Assembly: GCA_001791035.1 (NCBI GenBank)
Contig: MGDX01000018.1
Coordinates: 33,683-56,917 of the forward strand
Origin: Candidatus Uhrbacteria bacterium RIFCSPHIGHO2_02_FULL_53_13
Lineage (GTDB): Bacteria; Patescibacteriota; Patescibacteriia; UBA9934; UBA11717
Direction of reading: 5' to 3'
DNA: 23,235 nt
The notes under the pieces were generated by a model. It ran no database searches and was not told where the DNA came from. It saw nothing but the letters and a program-made list of their open reading frames with translations. Each line of letters begins with the position of its first letter. Positions within the stretch are counted from its first letter, which is position 1. Shown here piece after piece: positions 6,479-14,333 of the stretch. Position numbers and translations under genes: made by a program.

Positions 6479-6955
6479 TTAGTTGGGGATCGCCTTGGAC
6501 GGTGCTTCCCTCTCCTTGTCCGCCTCTTTGATATGTCCATGCGTCACTTGATCCTTAAAGATGGCGCCTAAAACCCCGTTCACAAACTTTCCCGAAGTCT
6601 CTCCACCAAACGCCTTGGCAATTTCAATGGCTTCATTGATGGCGACTTTGGATGGGATGCCCTCCACATACACGAGCTCATACACGCCGAGCCGAAGGAC
6701 ATTGCGATCCACGACCGTCATGGTGTCCACCGGCCAATCCGTTGCAAAGTGATTCAAGCGTTCGTCAATTTCGGCCGCGTGCTCTATGACGCCGCGCACC
6801 GTCGCCTCCACGTATTCGTGATCGTCAAACTCGGGAGCAAACTCATCGCGAATGTAGCGGATCATTTCATCCACTCGGTCAGCGGGCCTTCCAAGAAAGT
6901 CCCACTGATACAACGTTTGCATGGCGAGCGTGCGCGCCAAATGGCGATTGGACAT
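6479..6955 (-). CDS. nusB: Transcription antitermination factor NusB
   Basis: A 158-residue all-helical RNA-binding protein that works with S10 and NusA/G on boxA of rRNA transcripts. The N-terminal SNRHLARTLAMQTLYQWDF matches the arginine-rich helix of NusB. DRNVLRLGVYELVYVEGIPSKVAINEAIEIAKAFG and the following FVNGVLGAI are the conserved C-terminal core. The start at 6955 is chosen because homology begins immediately; an ATG at 6973 would add six residues. It lies between rpmF and rnc, a translation and rRNA-maturation cluster. A charged tail of ~20 residues is lineage-specific. Confidence 0.95.
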   Translation of the reverse strand: MSNRHLARTLAMQTLYQWDFLGRPADRVDEMIRYIRDEFAPEFDDHEYVEATVRGVIEHAAEIDERLNHFATDWPVDTMTVVDRNVLRLGVYELVYVEGIPSKVAINEAIEIAKAFGGETSGKFVNGVLGAIFKDQVTHGHIKEADKEREAPSKAIPN

Positions 6956-6979
6956 AAAGGTGCAAAGGGACAAAGAAAG

Positions 6980-7006
6980 AAAAGCTGTCTCTATTTTACA
7001 GCTTTT
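6980..7006 (-). terminator. Weak terminator or attenuator between rpmF and nusB
   Basis: On the minus strand AAAAGCTGT (from 7006-6998) pairs with ACAGCTTTT (6988-6980). CTTTCTTTG follows. The ascending arm overlaps the last codons of rpmF, so translation to the rpmF stop would melt the hairpin. It could modulate readthrough into nusB-rnc. Confidence 0.55.
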
Positions 7007-7158
7007 CCGTCATAGTTGCCACACTCTGCGCACACGCGATGCGGCTCCACCGGCGCTTTGCAGGCTTTGCATGTGGCGAGGTTCATTTTTTTGAGAGCCA
7101 GATGCGAGCGTCCGCGGCGCGTGCGTGACGAAGATTGACGATGACTGGGAACGGTCAT
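6991..7158 (-). CDS. rpmF: 50S ribosomal protein L32
   Basis: A 55-residue basic protein of the large ribosomal subunit. The N-terminal MTVPSHRQSSSRTRRGRSH matches the L32 start. Two CxxC pairs, C30-x2-C33 and C43-x2-C46, form the zinc ribbon found in many L32 proteins. It is the first gene of the rpmF-nusB-rnc cluster. A possible -10 (TATTCT, 7170-7175) would leave a leader of about 5 nt. No Shine-Dalgarno is seen. Confidence 0.93.
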   Translation of the reverse strand: MTVPSHRQSSSRTRRGRSHLALKKMNLATCKACKAPVEPHRVCAECGNYDGKAVK

Positions 7159-7266
7159 AGGAATAGATCAGAATACTAAATACCGATGTGCGCGAGCATA
7201 TCAGGAATATAGAGTATGCGTCAATGGTTGACTTTGACCGCCGTGTATGGTTCACTCCCATTCGTC

Positions 7267-7566
7267 ATGACTGACATTCGTACTGATGCCACAGTTCAAT
7301 TCAGTGTTGGAGATTGTGTGTTTGTCATTGTGGAAGGTTCCGACGTCCGGCAGTTTTGTTGGATTATCCGAGAAGACACTCCGGGCCGCTTCGTCGTGCT
7401 TCGCCACAAACCAAACGTGACGTACCCGATTGCGTTCGAGCTTGCCACGGCCACCAATCCGCGGAGATTCTCGCTCGAGGACACCTCACATTTCTGTGCC
7501 CTGATAAACAGCATCCATCCAAGCGTGAGTGCCGTGATTCGCGCGCTCGCGCCACACGTGAGGTAG
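7267..7566 (+). CDS. Unrecognised small protein, beta-rich
   Basis: I do not recognise this 99-residue protein. Its first half (SVGDCVFVIVEGSDVRQFCWIIREDTPG and on) looks like a small beta-barrel with a GD turn and alternating hydrophobics, resembling SH3- or KOW-like folds. The second half is probably helical. The ATG at 7267 is favoured because the in-frame ATG at 7216 directly abuts a TATAGA -10-like box (7208-7213), whose transcript would start after it. It is followed after 2 bp by another small gene that also opens with a GD-containing beta segment, so the two may be an operon and distant relatives. Confidence 0.65.
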   Translation: MTDIRTDATVQFSVGDCVFVIVEGSDVRQFCWIIREDTPGRFVVLRHKPNVTYPIAFELATATNPRRFSLEDTSHFCALINSIHPSVSAVIRALAPHVR

Positions 7567-7568
7567 TC

Positions 7569-7826
7569 ATGTCGCCCGCTCCTCACGACGCTGAGTGGGA
7601 GCACGGCGACTACGTCCGCATTCAGGCGAGCGGTAGTCCCGTGGGATGGATCTTGGACATACACGACGACGGGACCGTCACCATTTTGCTTAAGAATGGT
7701 GATACTCGACGCGGCCCCATCGTGGGGCGCGGAAGTAGACACGGCTGGAGCCCCGCCGCGTACGGGTTTCACGAGGGTCGTCGCGACACCATCCGCGTTC
7801 TGCGCGCCCTCAAGCTTCTCTCGTAA
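7569..7826 (+). CDS. Unrecognised small protein, SH3-like beta-barrel suspected
   Basis: An 85-residue protein with EHGDYVRIQASGSPVGWILD followed by DDGTVTILLKNGDTRRG. This is the pattern of a five-stranded SH3/Tudor-like barrel (GD turn, VxI strand, W near the second strand, DDG turn). Function is unknown. It starts 2 bp after the preceding gene, suggesting co-translation. The C-terminal half is rich in Arg and Gly. Confidence that it is expressed rests on tight spacing and the downstream hairpin. Confidence 0.65.
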   Translation: MSPAPHDAEWEHGDYVRIQASGSPVGWILDIHDDGTVTILLKNGDTRRGPIVGRGSRHGWSPAAYGFHEGRRDTIRVLRALKLLS

Positions 7827-7831
7827 CTTCA

Positions 7832-7856
7832 ACACCCTCGGTTCTGCCGAGGGTGT
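7832..7856. terminator. Hairpin between convergent genes
   Basis: A 10-bp perfect stem ACACCCTCGG/CCGAGGGTGT with a 5-nt loop lies 5 bp after one stop and 9 bp from the other. The T-run is poor on both sides, but the position fits a shared bidirectional terminator. Confidence 0.65.
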
Positions 7857-7865
7857 CGTGTATTC

Positions 7866-8669
7866 TCACAGCACGCTCAACCCACCCGTCTTGTCATCGT
7901 CCGCTACGGACAATCGGCCGGCCTGCTCATCCTCCGCGATCATCAATCCCCCTCTCGCTCTTTCCGCCTTTTCTCGACGCATGCGCTCCTCTTGCGCTCG
8001 ACGAAGCTCCTCTTGTTTACGAAGCTCATCCTGATACTCGCGCGTACACTCGGCCCGAAGCTCCCTCCCTCTTGCACGCCGTTCTTCGGAAAGCCTTCGT
8101 CTGAGATCGTAGATCCTTTGTCGATCTTCCGGATTCATGCCACTAGTTTCCACCAGCAAATGATCATGCATACAATCCCACACATTACTTGGATCCGATG
8201 GATCAATCAGTTCCTCCATGCGAACGAGTTTTGCCCAAACATCATCCATGAACATTTCCAGATCATTTTGATCGCTTCCAAGCAATACTTGTTCCAGTAA
8301 TGAACGAAGATCGTCTATCGCTTTGCGTAATTTTCTCATTTGCTTATGATAGATTCCCTGCGCCTCCTCCTGGAGATGGCGATCAAGCCATGCTTGATCA
8401 CTCGCTGTTGCACGGTGATCTGAAAAATGCGCCTGCCTATGTACATATGGGGCTATGTATTCCTGATCCGGCGCCAGTTTGTAGGCGGCGCTGGTGAGAT
8501 AGGAGAGGATTCTTTTCCACACAAAGTTCTTAAATAAAACTTCATACGGAGCAAAGCTCTTTAGAAGCGCCTGTCGTTCCTTGGGAGCCTCGGGAAATAC
8601 TTTGAGCGGTTCCGGATCCTCTCTCCGTGGCAGTTTTGGTCCAAAAAATCCAAAGAGTCGTTCTCCCAT
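7866..8669 (-). CDS. Unrecognised charged helical protein with a C-terminal short repeat
   Basis: A 267-residue hypothetical protein whose gene starts 12 bp after the gyrA stop and is probably co-transcribed with it. Residues 90-160 are helical with acidic patches. Residues ~185-240 are a highly charged Arg/Glu coiled-coil-like stretch. The end carries an approximate 11-residue repeat: GGLMIAEDEQA, GRLSVADDDKT, GGLSVL. No signal peptide or membrane helix is visible, so it is likely cytoplasmic. I see no catalytic motif. Confidence 0.75.
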   Translation of the reverse strand: MGERLFGFFGPKLPRREDPEPLKVFPEAPKERQALLKSFAPYEVLFKNFVWKRILSYLTSAAYKLAPDQEYIAPYVHRQAHFSDHRATASDQAWLDRHLQEEAQGIYHKQMRKLRKAIDDLRSLLEQVLLGSDQNDLEMFMDDVWAKLVRMEELIDPSDPSNVWDCMHDHLLVETSGMNPEDRQRIYDLRRRLSEERRARGRELRAECTREYQDELRKQEELRRAQEERMRREKAERARGGLMIAEDEQAGRLSVADDDKTGGLSVL

Positions 8670-8681
8670 ACGTACGCCGTA

Positions 8682-11165
8682 TTACCCCTCAAACTCGGCG
8701 TCGCCAATCAGCGCCATAGACGCCACCGCGTCGCCCGCCGCTTTGAATCGCATGATGCGCACACCTTGCGTGGCGCGTCCGAGCTCCGAAACGCTCGCGA
8801 GCTTTGTGCGAACGGCCTGTCCCATTTGCGACATAATGAGCATATCGCCAAGGTCCTTTTTATTCACGATGCGGATCCCGGAAATGCGCCCGGTTTTTTC
8901 GTTGATGCGTGCCGTTCGCACGCCCAATCCTCCGCGGCTTTGCTCGTGATACTCATCAAGACCGGTACGTTTGCCATAGCCGTTTTTCATCACCACCAAC
9001 AGTTGAAGCGACTTGGCGATCTTCGCGTCAAACACGCCCATGCCCGCCACATGATCGTCGCCTTTCAAGCGAATCCCGCGCACACCCGACGCTGTGCGTC
9101 CCATGGCACGCACGTCGCCTTCCGAAAAACGAATCGACATCCCGTCGCGCGTCACGAGGATAATGTCATCGTGGCCGCTCGACGGCTTGACCCAATCCAA
9201 ACGATCGCCGGACTTCAGCTTGATGGCAATGAGTCCGCTTTGGCGCACGTGCTCAAAATCCGATAAATCGGTTTTCTTAATCGTCCCGCTACGCGTCACC
9301 ATGACGAGATATTTAGTGTCGTCCATTTCGGAAAGCGACAACACCGTGGTGACGCTTTCGCCCGGCGCCAGCTGTAAAAAGTTGACCATCGCCTGCCCCT
9401 TTGCGGTACGCGAGACCTCCGGAATGTCATACGCTTTGAGCTGAAACACACGCCCGGAGGTGGTGAAGAACAGGAGCCGCGTGTGTGTGCTCGTGGAAAA
9501 CACGCGCTCGACCACGTCTTCCTCTTTCGTTGTGAGTCCCGCCACACCCTTGCCGCCGCGCTTTTGCGTCTTGAATTCCTCCGGCGAAATGCGCTTGATG
9601 TACCCGTCGCGCGTCATCATCACCATCGTGTCCTCGTCGGGGATCACGTCCTCCATGGAAAATGCCTTCACACCGTGTTTCACAATCTGCGTGCGGCGTT
9701 CGTCGCCGTACTTGGCTTTCATCTCGTTCACTTCGTCGGCAATCACGCCAAGCATTTTTGTCTCCGATTTCAAGATACTCGTCAGCTCCTTAATCAGCGC
9801 GCGCTTTTCTTGCAGTTCTTCCTCGATTTTCATGCGCTCTAAATTCGCCAAGCTCTGCAGACGCATTTCCAAAATCGCCTGCGACTGCACCTCGGAAAGC
9901 TTGAATTTCTTTTGCAGATTGCGGCTGGCCTCGTCCTTATCCTTAGACGTTTTGATGACTTTTATCACTTGATCAATCTTCCCAAGCGCAATCGAGAGCC
10001 CCTCCAAAATGTGCTCGCGGTCCTTGGCTTTTTGCAAATCAAACTGCGCGCGCCGCTTGACCACCTCGCGACGATGCTTGAGGTACTCCTCCAAGAGCCC
10101 CTTCAAACTCATCAGCCGCGGCTGTACGCCGTCAATGAGCGCCACCATGTTCATGTGGAACTTCGACTGCAACTGCGTCTGTTGGAACAAGCGATTCAGG
10201 ACTTTCTTTGGATACGCATCCTTTTTGAGCTCGATCACAATGCGAATGCCCTCTTTGTTGGACTCATCGCGCAAATCCCGAATGCCTTCGATTTTCTTTT
10301 CGCGCACCAAAAACGCAATCTTTTCCAAGAGCGTCGCTTTATTCACCTGATACGGAATTTCGTGCACCAAAATATGATAGCCGCCCGCGCGTTCCACAAT
10401 CTCGGTCTTGGCGCGGAACACGACGCCGCCGCGGCCGGTCGCGTACGCCTGTTTGATTTCATTGGCATCGTAGGCGATGCCGCCCGTTGGCATATCCGGC
10501 CCTTTGATGAACTCCATGAGGTCGTCCACCGACGCGTCCGGATGTTCGATCAAATGCAAAATCGCGTCACACACTTCGGTGAGGTTGTGCGGCGGAATGT
10601 TCGTGGCCATGCCCACGGCAATACCAAGCGTGCCGTTCAACAACAGGTTTGGCAATTTCGCCGGAAGCACGGTCGGCTCCTGATGCTCGCCGTCATAGTT
10701 GGGCACAAAGTTGACGGTTTCTTTTTCAATGTCATAGAGCATCTCCTCGGCCATGTGGTGAAGCTTCGACTCCGTGTAACGCATCGCCGCCGCACTGTCA
10801 CCATCGAGTGATCCAAAGTTGCCCTGCCCGTGCACGAGCGGATATCGCAGTGAAAAGTCCTGCGCCATGCGCACCATGGAATCGTACACCGCGCTATCGC
10901 CGTGCGGATGATACTTGGCGAGCACTTCACCCACCACGGCCGCCGACTTGCGATAACGGCCGCCGGCACGCAGTCCGATTTTCCACATCGCGTACAGAAT
11001 GCGCCGATGCACCGGCTTCATGCCATCGCGCACATCGGGAAGCGCGCGCGAGACAATCACGCTCATCGCGTAATCCAAATACGCCGATTGCATCTCTTTC
11101 AAAATCGAGCGGTCAACAATGTGTCCTCCGTCTTCAATCAATGTTGGTTCTTCGTGTTTTGGCAT
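8682..11165 (-). CDS. gyrA: DNA gyrase subunit A
   Basis: An 827-residue type IIA topoisomerase subunit that cuts and rejoins DNA during ATP-driven negative supercoiling with GyrB (not in this window). The catalytic Tyr130 lies in DSAAAMRYTE. The quinolone-determining region YHPHGDSAVYD keeps Ser91 and Asp95, the residues usually found in susceptible enzymes. The C-terminal beta-pinwheel contains the GyrA box QKRGGKG at 534-540, which identifies gyrase rather than ParC. Start ATG 11165 is 3 bp after the stop of a small membrane protein gene. The gene lies third in a four-gene minus-strand operon. Confidence 0.97.
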   Translation of the reverse strand: MPKHEEPTLIEDGGHIVDRSILKEMQSAYLDYAMSVIVSRALPDVRDGMKPVHRRILYAMWKIGLRAGGRYRKSAAVVGEVLAKYHPHGDSAVYDSMVRMAQDFSLRYPLVHGQGNFGSLDGDSAAAMRYTESKLHHMAEEMLYDIEKETVNFVPNYDGEHQEPTVLPAKLPNLLLNGTLGIAVGMATNIPPHNLTEVCDAILHLIEHPDASVDDLMEFIKGPDMPTGGIAYDANEIKQAYATGRGGVVFRAKTEIVERAGGYHILVHEIPYQVNKATLLEKIAFLVREKKIEGIRDLRDESNKEGIRIVIELKKDAYPKKVLNRLFQQTQLQSKFHMNMVALIDGVQPRLMSLKGLLEEYLKHRREVVKRRAQFDLQKAKDREHILEGLSIALGKIDQVIKVIKTSKDKDEASRNLQKKFKLSEVQSQAILEMRLQSLANLERMKIEEELQEKRALIKELTSILKSETKMLGVIADEVNEMKAKYGDERRTQIVKHGVKAFSMEDVIPDEDTMVMMTRDGYIKRISPEEFKTQKRGGKGVAGLTTKEEDVVERVFSTSTHTRLLFFTTSGRVFQLKAYDIPEVSRTAKGQAMVNFLQLAPGESVTTVLSLSEMDDTKYLVMVTRSGTIKKTDLSDFEHVRQSGLIAIKLKSGDRLDWVKPSSGHDDIILVTRDGMSIRFSEGDVRAMGRTASGVRGIRLKGDDHVAGMGVFDAKIAKSLQLLVVMKNGYGKRTGLDEYHEQSRGGLGVRTARINEKTGRISGIRIVNKKDLGDMLIMSQMGQAVRTKLASVSELGRATQGVRIMRFKAAGDAVASMALIGDAEFEG

Positions 11166-11168
11166 ACG

Positions 11169-11567
11169 TTATGGCTGGTTGCCAGTGGCGACTGAATCTT
11201 CCTTTGTATCCTCGGTCGGCGAATCAACGACCCATGCGGTATCAGATGACCCCGTCGTCGCCGTGAGCTGTTCGGCAATGCGCGCGGTCACGGCTTGCTC
11301 GGCGTCAAGACGCTTGCGCTCGTCGCGCAATCCTTCTTGAAACGCGCCTGCGGCAGAGCCCGCGCGCTCGGACAGCGCCGTCACCGAGTCAAAAAACGAC
11401 GCGGTCGCTTGCGTTTCCTCGGCAGACAAATTCACCGGCGGAAAAATCAGCCGCACTTGCACCACAAAGAGTCCGATGACAAGCGCCCCTACGACCGCAA
11501 GCACGCCATACAACCCTGCGCGTCGGCGCCGATATTCTTCGGGAGTGAACTTGGACCACGGATGCAT
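11169..11567 (-). CDS. Unrecognised single-pass membrane protein
   Basis: A 132-residue protein with a basic N-terminus (PEEYRRRRAG) followed by one transmembrane helix at about 18-41. The rest is a helical, Ala/Glu-rich, probably extracytoplasmic stretch ending in a Ser/Thr/Asp-rich tail. By the positive-inside rule the N-terminus is cytoplasmic. It lies between the MBL-fold gene (22 bp) and gyrA (3 bp), so it is in the gyrA operon. Function unknown; it may be only a transcriptional neighbour of gyrA. Confidence 0.75.
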   Translation of the reverse strand: MHPWSKFTPEEYRRRRAGLYGVLAVVGALVIGLFVVQVRLIFPPVNLSAEETQATASFFDSVTALSERAGSAAGAFQEGLRDERKRLDAEQAVTARIAEQLTATTGSSDTAWVVDSPTEDTKEDSVATGNQP

Positions 11568-11589
11568 ATAATGTCATCAAACTATGGCC

Positions 11590-12228
11590 TTATGCGCGCG
11601 AAAGAAGCACCAGAAGCATGTCGTCCTGCGGCAGTTTTGATTCCTGAATCTTGAACTTGTTTCCCTCCTCGGTACGCATAGAACCCACTTCTTTGACAAA
11701 CGCCTTGAGCGGTTTGAGGTTCGCTTTGAGGCCGCTCTCTTCAAAGTGCACCGGAATCACCACGCGCGGCTCCACGGTTCGCATAGTCTCGGCGGCAAGC
11801 ACAGGGTCCATGACGTCGCCTCCACCAACCGGCAAAATGAGAATGTCCACACCCTCGAGTATCTCGAGCTCCCTGTCAATGAGCGCTCGATTAAGTCCGC
11901 CGAGAAATCCGATGGTCATGTTTTCCACAAACACGCGCAGGACTTTTTGATCGCCCGTGCCGTTTGGTGATGCCGCGCGCGCATCGAGCGACACGCCTTT
12001 GACCTCGTACTCGCCGGGGCGCTCAATCACAAACGGCGTTCCTTGTACGGCCGCCACATTGCCGTGCACCGGTCCCGGTTGGCTTGCAAACACCACGTCG
12101 GCCGTGAGCGTGCGCGGCAGGCGCAAACCCGTGCTGTTGTCGTACAGATCCAATACAACCGTCACCTCTCCAATACTGGGTTTTGCATGAATGACAACGC
12201 ACGAATTGCCGTAATAGGTAATGGTCAT
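11590..12228 (-). CDS. Metallo-beta-lactamase-fold protein (UlaG-like) lacking the HxHxDH motif
   Basis: A 212-residue protein with the outline of UlaG-like MBL hydrolases: N-terminal TITYYGNSCVVI (like the YxGHSCxxI start), RPGEYEVKG in the middle and PRVVIPVHFEES near the end. The metal motif expected after the strand ADVVFAS is replaced by QPGPVHG (residues 50-56), so only the last His (H55) remains. The fold is probably retained but the canonical two-metal site is not. The ATG at 12228 is chosen because homology starts there and a -10 box lies just upstream. It leads the operon containing gyrA. Confidence 0.8.
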   Translation of the reverse strand: MTITYYGNSCVVIHAKPSIGEVTVVLDLYDNSTGLRLPRTLTADVVFASQPGPVHGNVAAVQGTPFVIERPGEYEVKGVSLDARAASPNGTGDQKVLRVFVENMTIGFLGGLNRALIDRELEILEGVDILILPVGGGDVMDPVLAAETMRTVEPRVVIPVHFEESGLKANLKPLKAFVKEVGSMRTEEGNKFKIQESKLPQDDMLLVLLSRA

Positions 12229-12237
12229 AGTATGATG

Positions 12238-12266
12238 ACTATAGCAGATTTTTTGAAAAATGACCA
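12238..12266 (-). promoter_or_regulatory. Promoter of the MBL-fold/gyrA operon
   Basis: On the minus strand TATAGT (12238-12243) is preceded by TGC, an extended -10. TGGTCA (12261-12266, 4/6 to consensus) lies 17 bp upstream. The predicted start is near 12231, three bases before ATG, so the mRNA would be nearly leaderless. Confidence 0.6.
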
Positions 12267-12306
12267 GATACAAAGCGCCACCCGAGGAAGTTCCCCGAGC
12301 GGCGAA

Positions 12307-14244
12307 TTAACCGGAAGCTTGAATCGTGAACAGCGCGCGCCAATCTGTGCGCGGCCACTTCTCTTGGAGAGCGGCCTCCAAACCATGGCCCTCACGGCTC
12401 GTCCACGCCAACACGGCGTGTCGGCGCTGTTCGCGCGTCACGACCCACGCGTTGAGTCTCACAACAAACGCGCGCGCCTCGCGCTCGGACAGCGACGTAA
12501 GCACCGCACCGAGCGAGCCGCCGTCCGTAAGCTCCACCAACAATGGCCGACGTTCGGGTGGCATGACCTCCCATGCCACAGCCACGCGCCCTGCATAGTG
12601 CAAGATTGCGCCCGGCCGGAAGTACCGACGCCAATCGGCGTCCGTGTGCCAGTTGGCAGACGCCACAACGAGCGCCTCCTTGAACGCGGCACTCGCACGC
12701 AAGACCGCAAAAATCTCTTGCGATGCGCCAACCGCATATCCGCCAGCCACCGCGCGGCCAAATGCGCGGCCAAACCACGGATCCGCCGTCTCGCGTTCTT
12801 CAATTCTCGAAAACGCGGCGTCCATGAACACGGTTTGATGGACTTCGTGCCACGGTATGGCCTCGAGGAATCGCTCTGCGGTTTCCGCCGTAGCCATGGC
12901 AGAGAGCACACGAATGAATCCGGCGCCCTCGCGGCTTTCGCTCAAGATCGTTTGGCGGATGAACAGCCGTCGCCACGCACTTGCGCGATCAAAGAACGCA
13001 TCTTGCTGTGCCGTCGGCCAGCGAACAAACCCGCCCACGATGGCGGCAAGCTCCTCAATGGAGCGTACCGTCAAGAGCCGCTTCCACGGCTCCTGCGCGA
13101 TCGCCGTCGTCTGCGCGAATCTCGTTTCTGCACGCAGTCGGGACGACAGCAGAACACGCACATTCCAGAAGCGCTCAAGCTCTTCCTCGCTCGCGACACC
13201 CACATCTTTCACTGACAGGTAGAAGTTATATGCATTTCTTGCGAGCTCACGCAGGAGTTGCTCGGCCGACGTCGCAATGCGATGAACGTCCTGTGTGTCG
13301 AGCGCCTCGGCAAACACCGCCTCGCCGCCTTGCATGCCCATGAGCGTTTGCGCTACGCGCGCCGTCGTCTCGACGTAGTGATCAGCAAGCTCTTCGGGAT
13401 CAATCACCACGCGCTCCACAAACAGACGCAATGTATTTGGATCCACGAACACGCGGCGGCGGATTTCATCGGCCAAGATGAAATTCGCCTGATCGTACGC
13501 GCGTATAGGTCGCGCGGCATGCCACGCTTCGTGCACCATCGCGTTGATGTACAGCGAGCACAGGAACGGACGCCACAGTCCTCCGGCCGCAGCAGGATGA
13601 TGAACGTTCGCCCGCGCAAAGTACGCCCGCGCGAACGCCGCTTCGGGATCCACATTGAGCACGCGGCGCCAATCCACCTTGCGCCCGGTAGTCACCTCCA
13701 GCTGTGCTCGTTCAACGCGTTCCAGACACACGGCACGAGCCGCCATAGTAGACGGCGGCCAGCCGTTGTCCTGCAGAAGTCCCATGCGCGACCAGTATGC
13801 GAGCTGATCACGCACACTCGCGGACAGAAGCTCAAACACGGAACTCCCGTCCCATTCTTGCACACGCAAGCCGTTCTTCTTCAGGCATGCGTCGATGGCC
13901 GTGCGCGGTTCGTCCAAGAGCCGCTCGGCCACCACCAAGAGTTTGGGCATATTCTCGGCGTTTTGCAGCGCGCGCGCCGCCTTGCCCACATCTCCACCGG
14001 TCGCGCGATCAAGCGCGAGGTTAAGCATGAGGACAAAATACGCCTGCGCTTGCGCAATGCCGCGCGGCTTAGCCATGTCAAGGCCGTACCGCCGTGCAAC
14101 GCGCATCAGCACCGGCTCGGCCATCGTCAAAAGATCAACGAGCACCTCCTCATCCAACAGTTCTTGCAGTGCATCCCGTACAAGAGACGCCTGCCCAAAA
14201 GCCTGTCCAAAAACGTCGTCTTGTCTTACGAGAGCGTTTGACAT
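12307..14244 (-). CDS. Large unrecognised protein with an HEAWH (HExxH) motif
   Basis: A 645-residue, mostly helical, Ala/Arg/Glu-rich protein that I cannot assign. Residues 236-244 read MVHEAWHAA, which fits the extended zincin pattern (hydrophobic, x, HE, two uncharged, H, uncharged, hydrophobic). H238, E239 and H242 would be the zinc and catalytic residues. A possible third ligand lies among the acids of DPEELADHYVETTARV about 40-50 residues later. No signal peptide or membrane helix is evident. Trp, His and Arg content is high. It stands alone between intergenic gaps of 78 and 89 bp. The metalloprotease idea rests on one short motif and may be chance. Confidence 0.8.
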   Translation of the reverse strand: MSNALVRQDDVFGQAFGQASLVRDALQELLDEEVLVDLLTMAEPVLMRVARRYGLDMAKPRGIAQAQAYFVLMLNLALDRATGGDVGKAARALQNAENMPKLLVVAERLLDEPRTAIDACLKKNGLRVQEWDGSSVFELLSASVRDQLAYWSRMGLLQDNGWPPSTMAARAVCLERVERAQLEVTTGRKVDWRRVLNVDPEAAFARAYFARANVHHPAAAGGLWRPFLCSLYINAMVHEAWHAARPIRAYDQANFILADEIRRRVFVDPNTLRLFVERVVIDPEELADHYVETTARVAQTLMGMQGGEAVFAEALDTQDVHRIATSAEQLLRELARNAYNFYLSVKDVGVASEEELERFWNVRVLLSSRLRAETRFAQTTAIAQEPWKRLLTVRSIEELAAIVGGFVRWPTAQQDAFFDRASAWRRLFIRQTILSESREGAGFIRVLSAMATAETAERFLEAIPWHEVHQTVFMDAAFSRIEERETADPWFGRAFGRAVAGGYAVGASQEIFAVLRASAAFKEALVVASANWHTDADWRRYFRPGAILHYAGRVAVAWEVMPPERRPLLVELTDGGSLGAVLTSLSEREARAFVVRLNAWVVTREQRRHAVLAWTSREGHGLEAALQEKWPRTDWRALFTIQASG

Positions 14245-14306
14245 TGTAAATCGGCAAGTGACCTCGCCGTATGCCGTGCGCCAATAGGTTGGTGCGCGAG
14301 ATACGA

Positions 14307-14328
14307 CGAGGGAGCAAGCGCTCCCTCG
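14307..14328 (-). terminator. Hairpin after the gene ending at 14334
   Basis: A perfect 9-bp stem CGAGGGAGC/GCTCCCTCG with a 4-nt loop begins 6 bp past the stop codon. There is no T-run, so terminator function is only likely. The neighbouring 14276-14298 also contains a weak GCGCCAA/TTGGTGC hairpin. Confidence 0.5.
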
Positions 14329-14333
14329 AGTCT

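Noticed and set aside
9912..10811. 299-codon open frame opposite gyrA
   Set aside because: It lies wholly antisense to a clear gyrA; long antisense frames are expected from the codon bias of this genome and the product has no recognisable features.
12043..13215. 390-codon plus-strand frame spanning the MBL gene, the intergenic gap and the large orphan gene
   Set aside because: It runs antisense through two minus-strand genes and an intergenic promoter, with Arg/His-rich low-plausibility sequence.
13258..14241. 327-codon open frame opposite the 645-residue protein
   Set aside because: Composition is His/Arg-rich as expected for an antisense shadow. The minus-strand frame is longer, extends across the whole region and has balanced composition.
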